Shown piece after piece: positions 16,945 through 25,798 of a stretch of DNA of 64,000 bases (position 1 is the stretch's first letter; each line of letters starts with the position of its first letter). A program made the position numbers and the translations under genes. The stretch comes from an uncultured Oscillospiraceae bacterium (GTDB lineage: Bacteria; Bacillota; Clostridia; Oscillospirales; Acutalibacteraceae): assembly GCA_900546265.1 (NCBI GenBank), contig URCA01000001.1:149346-213345 (forward strand), read 5' to 3'. The notes below the pieces were generated by a model. It had not been told where the DNA came from, did no database searches, and saw only the letters and a list, made by a program, of their open reading frames with translations.

Positions 16945-17802
16945 ATGGCGGCGATTCATGACCTTCCGGCCGGCGCGCTGCAAAAGCTGTCCGCCGAATT
17001 CCTGACGGGCGGGCACACCCGCCTGTGGGAGGGCTGGGGCGCGGCGGACGTGGTGCCGGGCTATAACAAGCTGTATTATCTGCGGCAGGGCCGCTTCTCC
17101 ATCCAGGTGGACGGCGTGGCGTATACGGGCCGCCCCGGCCAGCTCTTCCTGCTCCCCTGCAACTCCACCCAGACCTATTCCGCCGACCGGGAGCCGGCGG
17201 CGGAGAAATACTGGATCCACTGTTCCTTCCCCTGCGGGGACAAGGACCTACTGGAGCTGGTTTCGCTGCCCCTGTTCGTGGAGGCGGAGGACGCGGACTA
17301 TGTGGAGTGGCTGTTTGCCCAGATCCTGGAGACTGGAAACGCCATGAACCTGGAGGGGCTGCTCCGCCAGAAGTCCCTGCTGCTGACCCTGTTGGCCTAT
17401 TACATCGAAAAGGCCGGCGTCGCCATGCCGGTCTGTTCCCGGGACGAACGCTTTTTCGCCGTCATGACCTACATCGAGGAGCATCTGGCTGACAACATCT
17501 CGGTGGAATCCCTGGCCGGCGTGGCGCATTTTCACCCGCATTATTTTATCCGCTATTTCCGCCGTCTGACCGGCCGCTCCCCCGGAGACTACATCGCCGA
17601 CACCCGGATCGCCCGGGCGCGCCGCCTTCTGCAGGAGGACGAACGGCCGATTCAGGAGATCGCGTGCATGACCGGCTTCAAAAGCGCCGGTTACTTTTCC
17701 CGGCAGTTCAAGGCGCGCACCGGCTATTCCCCGTCGCAGTACCGCGCGACGGCCCGGCGGCGGTGCGGCACCGGCGAGGTGGAAAAGGAGGAACAGCCAT
17801 GA
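16945..17802 (+). CDS. AraC-family regulator of the rhamnoside operon
   Basis: A 285-residue regulator. The ATG at 16945 follows AGGGGGAGGG. Residues about 30-110 form a cupin-like AraC sensing domain (NKLYYLRQGRFSIQVDG, then RPGQLFLLPCNSTQTY). The C-terminal 100 residues hold two helix-turn-helices (ISVESLAGVAHFHPHYFIRYFRRLTG and IQEIACMTGFKSAGYFSRQFK). Its stop overlaps the next start by 4 bp (ATGA). It probably activates the three downstream genes in response to rhamnose or a rhamno-oligosaccharide. Confidence 0.9.
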   Translation: MAAIHDLPAGALQKLSAEFLTGGHTRLWEGWGAADVVPGYNKLYYLRQGRFSIQVDGVAYTGRPGQLFLLPCNSTQTYSADREPAAEKYWIHCSFPCGDKDLLELVSLPLFVEAEDADYVEWLFAQILETGNAMNLEGLLRQKSLLLTLLAYYIEKAGVAMPVCSRDERFFAVMTYIEEHLADNISVESLAGVAHFHPHYFIRYFRRLTGRSPGDYIADTRIARARRLLQEDERPIQEIACMTGFKSAGYFSRQFKARTGYSPSQYRATARRRCGTGEVEKEEQP

Positions 17803-18866
17803 TTCCATCCCCTGAGACATTGGCCCGGCAGATGGCCGAGACGCTCGAGACTTATCCCCGCACCCGGCGGCTGGACGCTTTCGATCCGCCTGGCTACCCC
17901 CTCCAGCGCGCCCTGCTGCTGGAAGGGCCGCCCGTGGACGGCCGGCCCACCGGTGCCTTTGCCTACCTGGGCATCCCGACGGGGTCAGCGCCCGTCCCGG
18001 CCGTGGTGCTGGTTCACGGCGGCGGGGGCGTGGCCTTCCCGCAATGGGTCGATGAATGGAACCGCCGGGGCTATGCGGCCATCGCCTTCTGCCATACGGG
18101 CTATCGGCCGCCGGACGGCGGCGATCCCCTGCCCGAGACCGACGCCGGCTGGACGCGGGAGCCGCTGCCCGGCTGCTCCTGGCTGCCCGGCCCGGACAAC
18201 GACAGCATGGAGCACACGGCCGGGCCGCTGGAACGGCAATGGATGTTCCACGCCGTGTCGCTGACGATCCGGGCGCACAATCTCCTGCGGGCGGATCCGC
18301 GGGTGGACGCCGGGCGGATCGGCCTTGCCGGCATCTCCTGGGGCGGGGTCGCGGCCTCCCTGGCGCTAGGATACGACCGCCGCTTCGCCTTCGCCGTGCC
18401 GGTCTACGGCAGCGCCTGCCTGGAGCGCAGCCTTACCTGGATGGGCCCTATTTTCTCGCAGCCGGACACCCGGTCGCTCTGGTCGGCGGCGGATCGGCTG
18501 GGCGAGGTGACCACCCCCGTGCTGTGGCTGGGCTGGTCCTCCGACACCGCCTTCTCCGTCCAGGCGGGGGACGCCTCCTGTGCTCTTTCGCCACGGGGCG
18601 AAAGAGCCCTGATCGAGCACATGGGGCACAATCATCCGCTGGGCTGGGGCCGGCTGGTATATATCCGGGAGCCCATGACCTTCGGCGTCCCGCCCGTCTG
18701 GGAGTCCCTCCCCTGCGCCTTGTCGGCAGGCATGCTGGCCGTCCGGCCGCCGGAGGACGCCTGCGGCGGCTATCTGGAGGCCGCCGCCCGCTGCGGCGAT
18801 ACGGTGTACCTCAGCACCACCCGTTTTTTTGAGAAAACCGAACAGGAGGGTTTTTCATGGATTTGA
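17799..18866 (+). CDS. Alpha/beta hydrolase, acetyl-xylan-esterase/dienelactone-hydrolase type
   Basis: A 355-residue cytoplasmic hydrolase. The oxyanion region is VVLVHGGGGVAFPQWV (about 68-83). The nucleophile elbow is GISWGG with Ser180. A late LWLGWSSDTAF block could carry the acid and GHNHPLGW the catalytic His. There is no signal peptide. The start overlaps the AraC stop, and GGAGG lies just upstream. In the context of a GH78 rhamnosidase it is probably a carbohydrate esterase removing acetyl or other acyl groups from imported oligosaccharides; the exact substrate is unknown. Confidence 0.83.
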   Translation: MIPSPETLARQMAETLETYPRTRRLDAFDPPGYPLQRALLLEGPPVDGRPTGAFAYLGIPTGSAPVPAVVLVHGGGGVAFPQWVDEWNRRGYAAIAFCHTGYRPPDGGDPLPETDAGWTREPLPGCSWLPGPDNDSMEHTAGPLERQWMFHAVSLTIRAHNLLRADPRVDAGRIGLAGISWGGVAASLALGYDRRFAFAVPVYGSACLERSLTWMGPIFSQPDTRSLWSAADRLGEVTTPVLWLGWSSDTAFSVQAGDASCALSPRGERALIEHMGHNHPLGWGRLVYIREPMTFGVPPVWESLPCALSAGMLAVRPPEDACGGYLEAAARCGDTVYLSTTRFFEKTEQEGFSWI

Positions 18867-19576
18867 AGGAAAAGCTGCGCCTTAAAACGGCGAACCCCGC
18901 CAGCGCCGCCCCAGTCAAGCTGGCCTTTTTAGGGGACAGCGTGACCCACGGCTGCTTTGAAATCATCGAGAAGGCGGCCGGCTGCTTCGACTGCGTGTAC
19001 GATCAGGACGCGGTCTATCACAATCGTCTGCGCCGGCAGCTGGCCGCCGTTTTTCCGAACTGCCCGGCGACGATTATTAACGCAGGCATCAGCGGCGGCT
19101 CCGCTCAGCAGGGGGCGGAGCGTGTGCGCCGGGACGTTATCGAGGCCGGCCCCGACTTGGCCGTGGTCTGTTTCGGGCTCAACGACGCGCTCCAGCCCGA
19201 TGGCCTGGAGGGATACCGGCAGGGCTTGTCCTCCATTTTCCGTCAGCTGAAGGAGGCCGGGATACAGACGCTGTTCATGACGCCAAACATGATGTGCACC
19301 GCCGTCAGCCCACAGATCCCCGCGGGCTGGCAGCGGGAGACGGGCGAGGCCTGCGCCGCCGTTCAGTGCGGCGGCACGATGGATCGGTTTATGGACGAGG
19401 CCCGGGCGCTCTGCGCCCGGGAAAAAGTGCCCGTGTGCGACTGCTACGCGGACTGGAAGAGGCTGGAGGCGTTGGGGGCGGATATCCCCTGCCTGCTGTC
19501 CAACCATATCAACCACCCCACCCGGGAGATGCACGCGCTGTTCGCGGCCCGGCTGTTCGAAGCCATCATATTGTAA
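18857..19576 (+). CDS. SGNH/GDSL hydrolase, probable carbohydrate acetylesterase
   Basis: A 239-residue protein with the four SGNH blocks: LGDSVTHG (Ser28), INAGISGGSAQQ (Gly), CFGLNDA (Asn) and NHINHPT (His near residue 219). It overlaps the preceding gene by 10 bp and its GGAGGG ribosome site lies within it. No signal peptide, so cytoplasmic. Members of this group include rhamnogalacturonan acetylesterases, which suits the neighbouring rhamnosidase, but substrate is inferred. Confidence 0.87.
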   Translation: MDLKEKLRLKTANPASAAPVKLAFLGDSVTHGCFEIIEKAAGCFDCVYDQDAVYHNRLRRQLAAVFPNCPATIINAGISGGSAQQGAERVRRDVIEAGPDLAVVCFGLNDALQPDGLEGYRQGLSSIFRQLKEAGIQTLFMTPNMMCTAVSPQIPAGWQRETGEACAAVQCGGTMDRFMDEARALCAREKVPVCDCYADWKRLEALGADIPCLLSNHINHPTREMHALFAARLFEAIIL

Positions 19577-19587
19577 GGAGGCCTGTT

Positions 19588-22164
19588 ATGCTGCAGATAC
19601 ACCGGCTGCGCCTGGATCATGGAGCACTGGAGGGGGAAAACCGCCGGCGGGTGACCAACAACCCCACCCCCTGTTTTTCCTGGGCTGCGGCGGCGGACGG
19701 AAAAGAACGGCGGCAAGCCGCCTGCCGGGTGACGGTTTCCAGCGGAGCGAGCCCGCTGTGGGACAGCGGCTGGATCGAACAGGAGGCCCAGGAGCTTCGG
19801 TATGCCGGCCCGCCCCTTCCCGCGGAACGGCGGATCGCTTTCACCGTTGAAATCCGGGACGCCTGCGGGGAACAGAGCCCGCCCGCCTCCGCCTGGTTCT
19901 ACCTTTCCGCGCTGCCGGGCCTCCCGGCAAACTGGATCGCCCCGCAGGAGGATGTGCCGGGCCGCCCGCTGTATTTCCGCCGCCGCTTTGCCGTGCGCCC
20001 CGGCCTGGAGAGCGCGGCGCTGTACATCTGCGGCCTGGGGTACCACCAGGCCGCGCTGGACGGCGTCGACTTGACCGACGCGGTTCTCGACCCGGCGGTG
20101 ACCGACTATTCCAAACGGGTTTCCTATGTATTTCTGCCTGAGCTGGAGGAAAGGCTCGGGCCGGGGGAGCACTGCCTGAGCGTTGTCGTGGCCGAAGGCT
20201 GGCGGCGCAACGAGGGGCCGTATCTCCGGTGTATCGGGGAAAGGGCCATCCCATTTTTCGGCCGGCCCCAGCTGTCCGCGCTGCTGCGCCTTGGCTATGC
20301 CGACGGAACGGTGGAGACGGTGGAGGCCGACGAAAGCTGGCTCTGCGGGACGGGGGAAATCGTCAGCGCCCATCTGTTCAACGGCGAGACCACCGACCGG
20401 CGCCAGGCAGTCCCCGGTTGGAACCGGGCGGACGGGGAGCCGAAGGAATTTCAGCCGGCGCGGCGGGTGCCGCCGCCCGGCGGCGTCCCGGAGGTGATGG
20501 AGCTGGAGCCCATCCGGGAGCAGGAGCGGGTTCCCGCCCGCTCGGTCACCCCGCTGCGGGATGGGGTGTCCATCGTGGATTTTGGGAAAAACCTGGCCGG
20601 GGTCTGCCGCCTGAAGCTGCCTGACCGGCTGCTTCCCGGGCAGGAGATTGTGCTGGAGCACATGGAGTTTCTGGACGAGGAGGGCGATCTCTATCTGCCC
20701 ACCCTGCGGGGAGCCCGCTGCCGCGATACCTATATCGCCGCCGGGGACGGACAGGATCCGGCCTTCTGGCAGCCCCGTTTCACCTATCACGGGTTCCGCT
20801 ACGCCCGGGTCACCGGCCTGCCGCTGGTGGATAAGGCGGACATCCAAGCGGTGGTTCTGCGCACCGACGCGGCGCCCGCCGGCGTTTTCACCTGCGGCAG
20901 CGGCCTGGTGAACGCCATCCAGGCCGCCATTGTCCAGACGGAACGCTCCAACATGCACAGCCTGCTCACCGACTGCCCGCAGCGGGACGAACGGATGGGC
21001 TGGCTCAACGACGCCACCGTCCGCTTTGAAGAAACCCCCTACAACTTCGACATCGGCCGCCTGTTTCCCAAGGTTATCCGGGACATTCTGGACACGCAGG
21101 AGGCCGATGGTTCCATCACCTGCACGGCCCCCCGGATTTACGGGGAACGCCCGGCCGACCCGGTCTGTTCCTCCTTCCTGGTGGCGGGGCTGCAGGCGCT
21201 GCTGCACACGGGCAACCTGGATATCCTGCGTCAGGCCTACGACGGCTTCGTGCGCTGGGAAGAGTGCCTGGAGGGACTGGCCGACGGGTATATCCTCCGC
21301 TACTCCCATTACGGTGACTGGGCCGGGCCGGTGTACGCCTGCGAGGGCGGCGACACCGACATCGACGCGGTGCGATCCCTGGAAACGCCCGGCGAGCTGC
21401 TGTCCACCGGCTATTTCTACTACAACGCCGTGCTGCTCGCGGATTTTGCCGGCCGGCTACAGCGCCCGCAGGACGCGGCGCGCTTCAGCGCCCTGGCCGC
21501 GTCCATCCGGGAGGCCATGCTGGCCCTCTGGTGGGACGGGAAGAGCGGCCGGATGGCCACCGGCTCCCAGGGCTGCCAGAGCTTTGCCCTCTGGCTCGGC
21601 ATCCTGCCGGAGGAAGGGCGCGCCCTAGCGGCCCGCCGCCTCCACGAGGATCTGGTCCGCCGGGACTATCGGATCACCACCGGCAACCTCTGCACCCGGT
21701 ATTTGATGGACGCGCTGACCGAAAACGGATACGTGGACGACGCGTGGCGGCTGATCACCCGGGAGGAATACCCCTCCATCGGCTACATGCTGCAGCAGGA
21801 GGCCACCACGATTTGGGAGCGGTTCGAGCTGAAAAAGACGCCGGGGATGAACTCTCACAACCATCCCATGTATGGGGCGGTAGGCTACTGGTTTTACGCC
21901 TATATCGCCGGGGTGAGGCCGACCGCTCCCGGCTTTGCCGAGGCGGACATCCGGCCGTTTTTCCCGGAAGCGCTGCAGTCCGCGAGTGCCGTGCTGGACA
22001 CGGTGCGCGGCGAGCTGAGCGTGCGCTGGGTGAAGCGGTACGGGGCGGTGTGGCTGTATGTGACCGTTCCCTTCGGTGTTCGGGCGACGGTGTATTTCGG
22101 GGAAAGCCCCGTACAGATTGGCAGCGGTAGCTGGACGTTTTCCCGCCCTCTTCCGCCCGCCTGA
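19588..22164 (+). CDS. Alpha-L-rhamnosidase, GH78
   Basis: An 858-residue glycoside hydrolase releasing terminal L-rhamnose. The ATG at 19588 follows AAGGAGG. Domain order: fibronectin-like N-terminus (about 20-115), rhamnosidase N-terminal beta-sandwich (about 125-300), a second beta domain (about 300-410), the (alpha/alpha)6 barrel (about 420-760) and a C-terminal beta-sandwich. The barrel carries the GH78 signature DCPQRDERMGWLND near residue 461 and YMLQQEATTIWERFE near 732, which provide the catalytic acids in the family. No signal peptide, so it acts on imported oligosaccharides. No transporter or rhamnose-catabolic gene is adjacent. Confidence 0.94.
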   Translation: MLQIHRLRLDHGALEGENRRRVTNNPTPCFSWAAAADGKERRQAACRVTVSSGASPLWDSGWIEQEAQELRYAGPPLPAERRIAFTVEIRDACGEQSPPASAWFYLSALPGLPANWIAPQEDVPGRPLYFRRRFAVRPGLESAALYICGLGYHQAALDGVDLTDAVLDPAVTDYSKRVSYVFLPELEERLGPGEHCLSVVVAEGWRRNEGPYLRCIGERAIPFFGRPQLSALLRLGYADGTVETVEADESWLCGTGEIVSAHLFNGETTDRRQAVPGWNRADGEPKEFQPARRVPPPGGVPEVMELEPIREQERVPARSVTPLRDGVSIVDFGKNLAGVCRLKLPDRLLPGQEIVLEHMEFLDEEGDLYLPTLRGARCRDTYIAAGDGQDPAFWQPRFTYHGFRYARVTGLPLVDKADIQAVVLRTDAAPAGVFTCGSGLVNAIQAAIVQTERSNMHSLLTDCPQRDERMGWLNDATVRFEETPYNFDIGRLFPKVIRDILDTQEADGSITCTAPRIYGERPADPVCSSFLVAGLQALLHTGNLDILRQAYDGFVRWEECLEGLADGYILRYSHYGDWAGPVYACEGGDTDIDAVRSLETPGELLSTGYFYYNAVLLADFAGRLQRPQDAARFSALAASIREAMLALWWDGKSGRMATGSQGCQSFALWLGILPEEGRALAARRLHEDLVRRDYRITTGNLCTRYLMDALTENGYVDDAWRLITREEYPSIGYMLQQEATTIWERFELKKTPGMNSHNHPMYGAVGYWFYAYIAGVRPTAPGFAEADIRPFFPEALQSASAVLDTVRGELSVRWVKRYGAVWLYVTVPFGVRATVYFGESPVQIGSGSWTFSRPLPPA

Positions 22165-22167
22165 TAC

Positions 22168-22210
22168 GACGCAAAGAGGAGCAAGCCTGCGGCTTGCTCC
22201 TCTTTGCGTC
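22168..22210. other. Long perfect hairpin ending the rhamnoside operon
   Basis: A 20-bp stem around TGC, 4 bp after the GH78 stop. It lacks an immediate T run on either strand (an A7 run follows on the plus strand), so it is a weak intrinsic terminator or an mRNA 3'-end protector. Confidence 0.65.
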
Positions 22211-22251
22211 AAAAAAAGCACGCATTTTTCGCACTTTACAAGAATTTTGCG

Positions 22252-22281
22252 AAAAAAGCCGCACGCTTGACGCGTGCGGCT
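22252..22281 (-). terminator. Terminator of the homocysteine methyltransferase gene
   Basis: GCCGCACGC/GCGTGCGGC stem with six A residues at 22252-22257, i.e. a U run on the minus-strand transcript, directly after the stop at 22290. Confidence 0.85.
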
Positions 22282-22289
22282 GTGCCGTT

Positions 22290-23483
22290 TCAGAACAAAA
22301 TCGCACCGAAGTGCAGCGCAATGTCCTCCAGCAGATCCCGTTCGATTTCGCACAGAGAATCCACCAGCAGGCGGCCGGGGAACCGGAGAAGAACCGCGTC
22401 CAGCACCAGGGCGTCGTCGGTATAAATCATGATGGGCAGGCGGCTGACCCGCGCGGCCTCGAGCAGCACGGGGATGTCCTCCATCTCCGCCACATGCACC
22501 CGCGCCGCGGTATACGTATCCTCCGCCTCGATGAAGGCGTCGGCCAGGTTGCTGTCGCAGGGAAGGGGCGGGGAAGGCTCCGGGTCGTCCCCTAAAAAGA
22601 AGGCTTCCTGCTCCCCGGCGGCGGCGTGACCGTCCACCTCGGGAGAGCCGATGACGGGAAACCGGTCGAGCAGGCCCCGCAGCACCGCCATATGCTCCGG
22701 CAGAGTGCCGCAGCAGCCCCCTACCACGGCCGCGCCGGCCCCCAGCAAATCCGCCATGTCCTCCGAAAACTGGAGGGGGGACAGCGTGCCGCCGTCCGGC
22801 AGAGTGGCGCTGGGCTGGGCGATCAGGGGCACCTGCGCATAGGGCAAGGCCTCCTCCAGCTGTTCCCGCGCCGCCGGTATCGAGCAGCAGTTGACCCCCA
22901 CAGCGGCGGCGCCCAGGGCCTGCAGGGTGATGACGCAGGGCAGCAGGCACGCCCCGGACAGGGTACGTCCTTCCTCGTCCACCGCCATGGTGACAAAAAC
23001 CGGCAGGCCGGTGGAGCGGGCGGCCAGCAGGGCGGCCCGCGCCTCATTTAGGCTGGTCATGGTTTCGACAAGAAGGAGATCCGCCCCCGCCTCTTTGAGG
23101 GCGATCGCCTGCTCCTCAAAGATGGCGACGGCCTCCTCCATGGAGAGAACCGGCTCATCCTCCTCGCCATAGGGCTCCAGCCGGCGGCCGGTGGGCGACA
23201 GATTGCCCGCGATTTTGCACCCCGGAGCCGCCTGGCGACTGAGGGCGACCAGGCGGCGGTTGATCGCCGCCGTCTGCTCCGCCAGGCCGAAGGCGGCCAA
23301 CCGGGCCCGGTTGGCCCCGAAGGTGGGGGCGGTAATCACGTCGCAGCCGGCGGCCGCGTACCGCCGCTGCAGCTGCAACAGGGCTTCCGGGTTCTCCAGT
23401 ATCCATTGTTCGGTACAGGCGCCGGGTGGCATGCCGGCGGCCAGCAGGGCCGTGCCGGTGGCGCCGTCCATCAAGAGCCTCAT
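22290..23483 (-). CDS. Homocysteine S-methyltransferase domain protein
   Basis: A 397-residue protein. The start is the ATG at 23483 (MRLLMDGATGT), with GGA 8 bp upstream. Residues 1-290 form the zinc-dependent homocysteine methyltransferase barrel: MDGATGTALL at the N-terminus and zinc ligands in GVNCC (about 210) and GGCCGT (about 265). Residues 300-397 resemble a reduced piece of the next domain of cobalamin-dependent MetH rather than a full folate or B12 domain. The protein therefore probably works with a separate corrinoid or methyl donor. It is downstream of argS on the same strand (27-bp gap). Confidence 0.82.
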   Translation of the reverse strand: MRLLMDGATGTALLAAGMPPGACTEQWILENPEALLQLQRRYAAAGCDVITAPTFGANRARLAAFGLAEQTAAINRRLVALSRQAAPGCKIAGNLSPTGRRLEPYGEEDEPVLSMEEAVAIFEEQAIALKEAGADLLLVETMTSLNEARAALLAARSTGLPVFVTMAVDEEGRTLSGACLLPCVITLQALGAAAVGVNCCSIPAAREQLEEALPYAQVPLIAQPSATLPDGGTLSPLQFSEDMADLLGAGAAVVGGCCGTLPEHMAVLRGLLDRFPVIGSPEVDGHAAAGEQEAFFLGDDPEPSPPLPCDSNLADAFIEAEDTYTAARVHVAEMEDIPVLLEAARVSRLPIMIYTDDALVLDAVLLRFPGRLLVDSLCEIERDLLEDIALHFGAILF

Positions 23484-23509
23484 GGTCGGTTCCTTTCGAT
23501 TCACAGAGA

Positions 23510-25189
23510 TTACATACTCTCCGGCGCGCCGATTTTCAGGAGATCCAGCGCGTTGCGCAGGGTCACGCGGGTGGCGTCGCACAGGGACAGCCGCGCCTGC
23601 ATGAGGGACTCCTCCTCCCCCAGGACATGGCAGCTGTTATAAAACTTATGGAACAGGGTGGCCAGTTCCGTGCAGTACCGGGTGATGCGGGAGGGATCGT
23701 AGTCCTTGGCGGCCTCCACGATTTCACCGGTATAGCCGGCCAGGTGACGGATAAGCGCCTTCTCCTCCGGGGCGGCGAGCAGGGCCAGTTCCTCCGGCGT
23801 ACAGGGCCGGGGCGCCGCCCCCTCCCGCTTGAAGATGGAGCAGATACGGGCATGGGCATACTGAACGTAGTAGACCGGGTTGGAGGCCGACTGCTCGATG
23901 GCCAGATCCAGGTCGAAATCAAACTGGGAGTTGGCCTCCCGGAGATTAAAGTAGAAGCGGGCGGCGTCGATGGGGATTTCCTCCAGCAGGGTGACCAGGG
24001 TGATGGCCTTGCCCGAGCGCTTGGAGGCTTTGACCACCTCGCCGTCCCGGATGAGGCGCACCATCTGCATCAGCACCACGTCCAGGCGGGCGGGATCGAC
24101 GCCCAGAGCTTGCAGCGCCGCCTTCAGGCGGGGGACGTATCCGTGATGATCCGCCCCCAGCACGTCGATGGCCTTGTCGTAGCCCCGGGTGACCAGCTTG
24201 TTGTAATGGTAGGCGATATCCGGCACCACATAGGTGAAAAAGCCGTTGGAACGCCGCAGCACGAAATCCTTGTCCGCGCCGAAATCGGTGGCCTTGAACC
24301 AGACGGCGCCTTCGCTTTCGTAGGTATAGCCCCGCGCGGTCAGCAGCTCCACCACCTTGGCGGCCTCCCCGTTTTCGTGGAGGGTGGATTCCCTAAACCA
24401 GCAGTCGTAATGGATGCGGTAGGTGGCCAAATCCCGCTCGAGGCCGGCCACGTTCAAAGGCAGGGCGTAATCCACCAGGGCCTGGCGGCGCTCCTCCTCC
24501 GACGCGTCCACATAGCGGTCACCGTGGATGGCCGCGAAGGCCTTGGCGTGCTCCACAATATCCTGGCCGTGATAGCTGTCCTCCGGCATCTCGACGCCGT
24601 CCCGGTAAAGCTGCAGATACCGCAGCTCCAGGGACATGCCGAATTTATTGATTTGGTTGCCGGCGTCGTTGATATAGAATTCCCGGCTGACCTGGTAGCC
24701 GGCGCGCTCCAGCACAGCGGCCAGGCAGTCGCCGATGGCCCCGCCCCGGGCGTTGCCGATGTGCATGGGGCCGGTGGGGTTGGCGGAGACGAACTCTACC
24801 AGCACCTTTTTCCCCTGGCCGTAGTCGGAGCGGCCGTAATCCGCCCCCTTGGCCAGCACGTCGGCCACCGCCGCCGCGTAAAAGGAAGGGGCCAGGAAGA
24901 AGTTGAGGAAGCCGGGGCCCGCCACCTCCGCCCGCTCGAGGAAGGTACCGGCCAGATTCAGATGAGCGGCGATGGTTTCGGCGATTTTCCGCGGGGGCTG
25001 GCGGAAGGCGCGGGCGGACACCATGGCCACATTGGCGGCCAGATCGCCGTGACTCCGATCCGCGGGGATTTCAATGACAAAGGCGGGAATGGGCTCGCCG
25101 GGCAGCTCGCCGGCGGCCACGGCCTCCCCCAAGGCGGCGAGGATGGCCTCCCTCAGCTGTTCGTTTGCTTGCGTGACGACAGTAGACAT
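23510..25189 (-). CDS. argS: Arginyl-tRNA synthetase
   Basis: A 559-residue class I synthetase. The N-terminal add-1 domain spans about 1-110. The HIGH-like motif is PTGPMHIGNARGGAIGD near residue 130, the KMSKS counterpart is KASKRSG near 395, and a DALR anticodon domain forms the C-terminus (ARICSIFKREG onward). RBS AAGGAG precedes the ATG. The DUF1934 gene lies just upstream, an order also known from Bacillus (ywiB-argS). Confidence 0.97.
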   Translation of the reverse strand: MSTVVTQANEQLREAILAALGEAVAAGELPGEPIPAFVIEIPADRSHGDLAANVAMVSARAFRQPPRKIAETIAAHLNLAGTFLERAEVAGPGFLNFFLAPSFYAAAVADVLAKGADYGRSDYGQGKKVLVEFVSANPTGPMHIGNARGGAIGDCLAAVLERAGYQVSREFYINDAGNQINKFGMSLELRYLQLYRDGVEMPEDSYHGQDIVEHAKAFAAIHGDRYVDASEEERRQALVDYALPLNVAGLERDLATYRIHYDCWFRESTLHENGEAAKVVELLTARGYTYESEGAVWFKATDFGADKDFVLRRSNGFFTYVVPDIAYHYNKLVTRGYDKAIDVLGADHHGYVPRLKAALQALGVDPARLDVVLMQMVRLIRDGEVVKASKRSGKAITLVTLLEEIPIDAARFYFNLREANSQFDFDLDLAIEQSASNPVYYVQYAHARICSIFKREGAAPRPCTPEELALLAAPEEKALIRHLAGYTGEIVEAAKDYDPSRITRYCTELATLFHKFYNSCHVLGEEESLMQARLSLCDATRVTLRNALDLLKIGAPESM

Positions 25190-25293
25190 CTGGTTTTTTC
25201 TCCTTCTCCGGCGTTTTCTGCGCGGGAAGCCCGCAAACCGCCGCCCCCCGCCGGAGGAACGGTCGGACTTTTTTAAACCTCGTGCGGCATGGA

Positions 25294-25713
25294 TCAGGCC
25301 CCGGCCGGGCGGACGGAAATCCGTACGTCGTGACGGCCGGTGACGCTGCCGTTCATGTCCAGCGTATAGCGGAAGCCCAGCCGGCCGCCCTTCTCGGTCA
25401 AATCCACCGACAAATCGTCGGCGTAAGCGCCGATCATCAGGTTGCCGTAAGGGGTTTCATAGCTATTGAGGTGCCGCTTGCCCTTTTCCAGCACCAGCAG
25501 GCTGTTCAGGGATCCGCTGCGCTCCAGCATCACCTGCCCAGGGGCGATGTGCAGGGTGGTCATGGCCCCTTCCAGGCCGGTGACCGAGGTCTCCTCATAC
25601 CGCAGGCGGTAGCCGTCCGCGGTAGGCTCCAGGGTGCCGTCGGTGGTCAGCTCGATGGTGTCGCTGTCCCCATCCAGCTGCTGGACGCCGACAATGGAAA
25701 TCAAAACATCCAT
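25294..25713 (-). CDS. DUF1934 (YwiB-like) beta-barrel protein
   Basis: A 139-residue, mostly beta protein of the DUF1934 family, a calycin-like small barrel. The N-terminal strand VLISIVGVQQLDGDSDTIEL, the pattern GYRLRYEETSVTGLEGAMTTL and the late stretch GRLGFRYTLDMNG are characteristic. It is cytoplasmic with no catalytic motif known. It stands between murI and argS, all leftward. Function is unknown in the family. Confidence 0.88.
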   Translation of the reverse strand: MDVLISIVGVQQLDGDSDTIELTTDGTLEPTADGYRLRYEETSVTGLEGAMTTLHIAPGQVMLERSGSLNSLLVLEKGKRHLNSYETPYGNLMIGAYADDLSVDLTEKGGRLGFRYTLDMNGSVTGRHDVRISVRPAGA

Positions 25714-25798
25714 GTATGTTCCGGCCTTTCTTATGCGCTCCTACCTGCCGGGGCGGACAAGCGTCAATTTCCCGCCGCCCGGCAGCTTGCTAGTGAAT

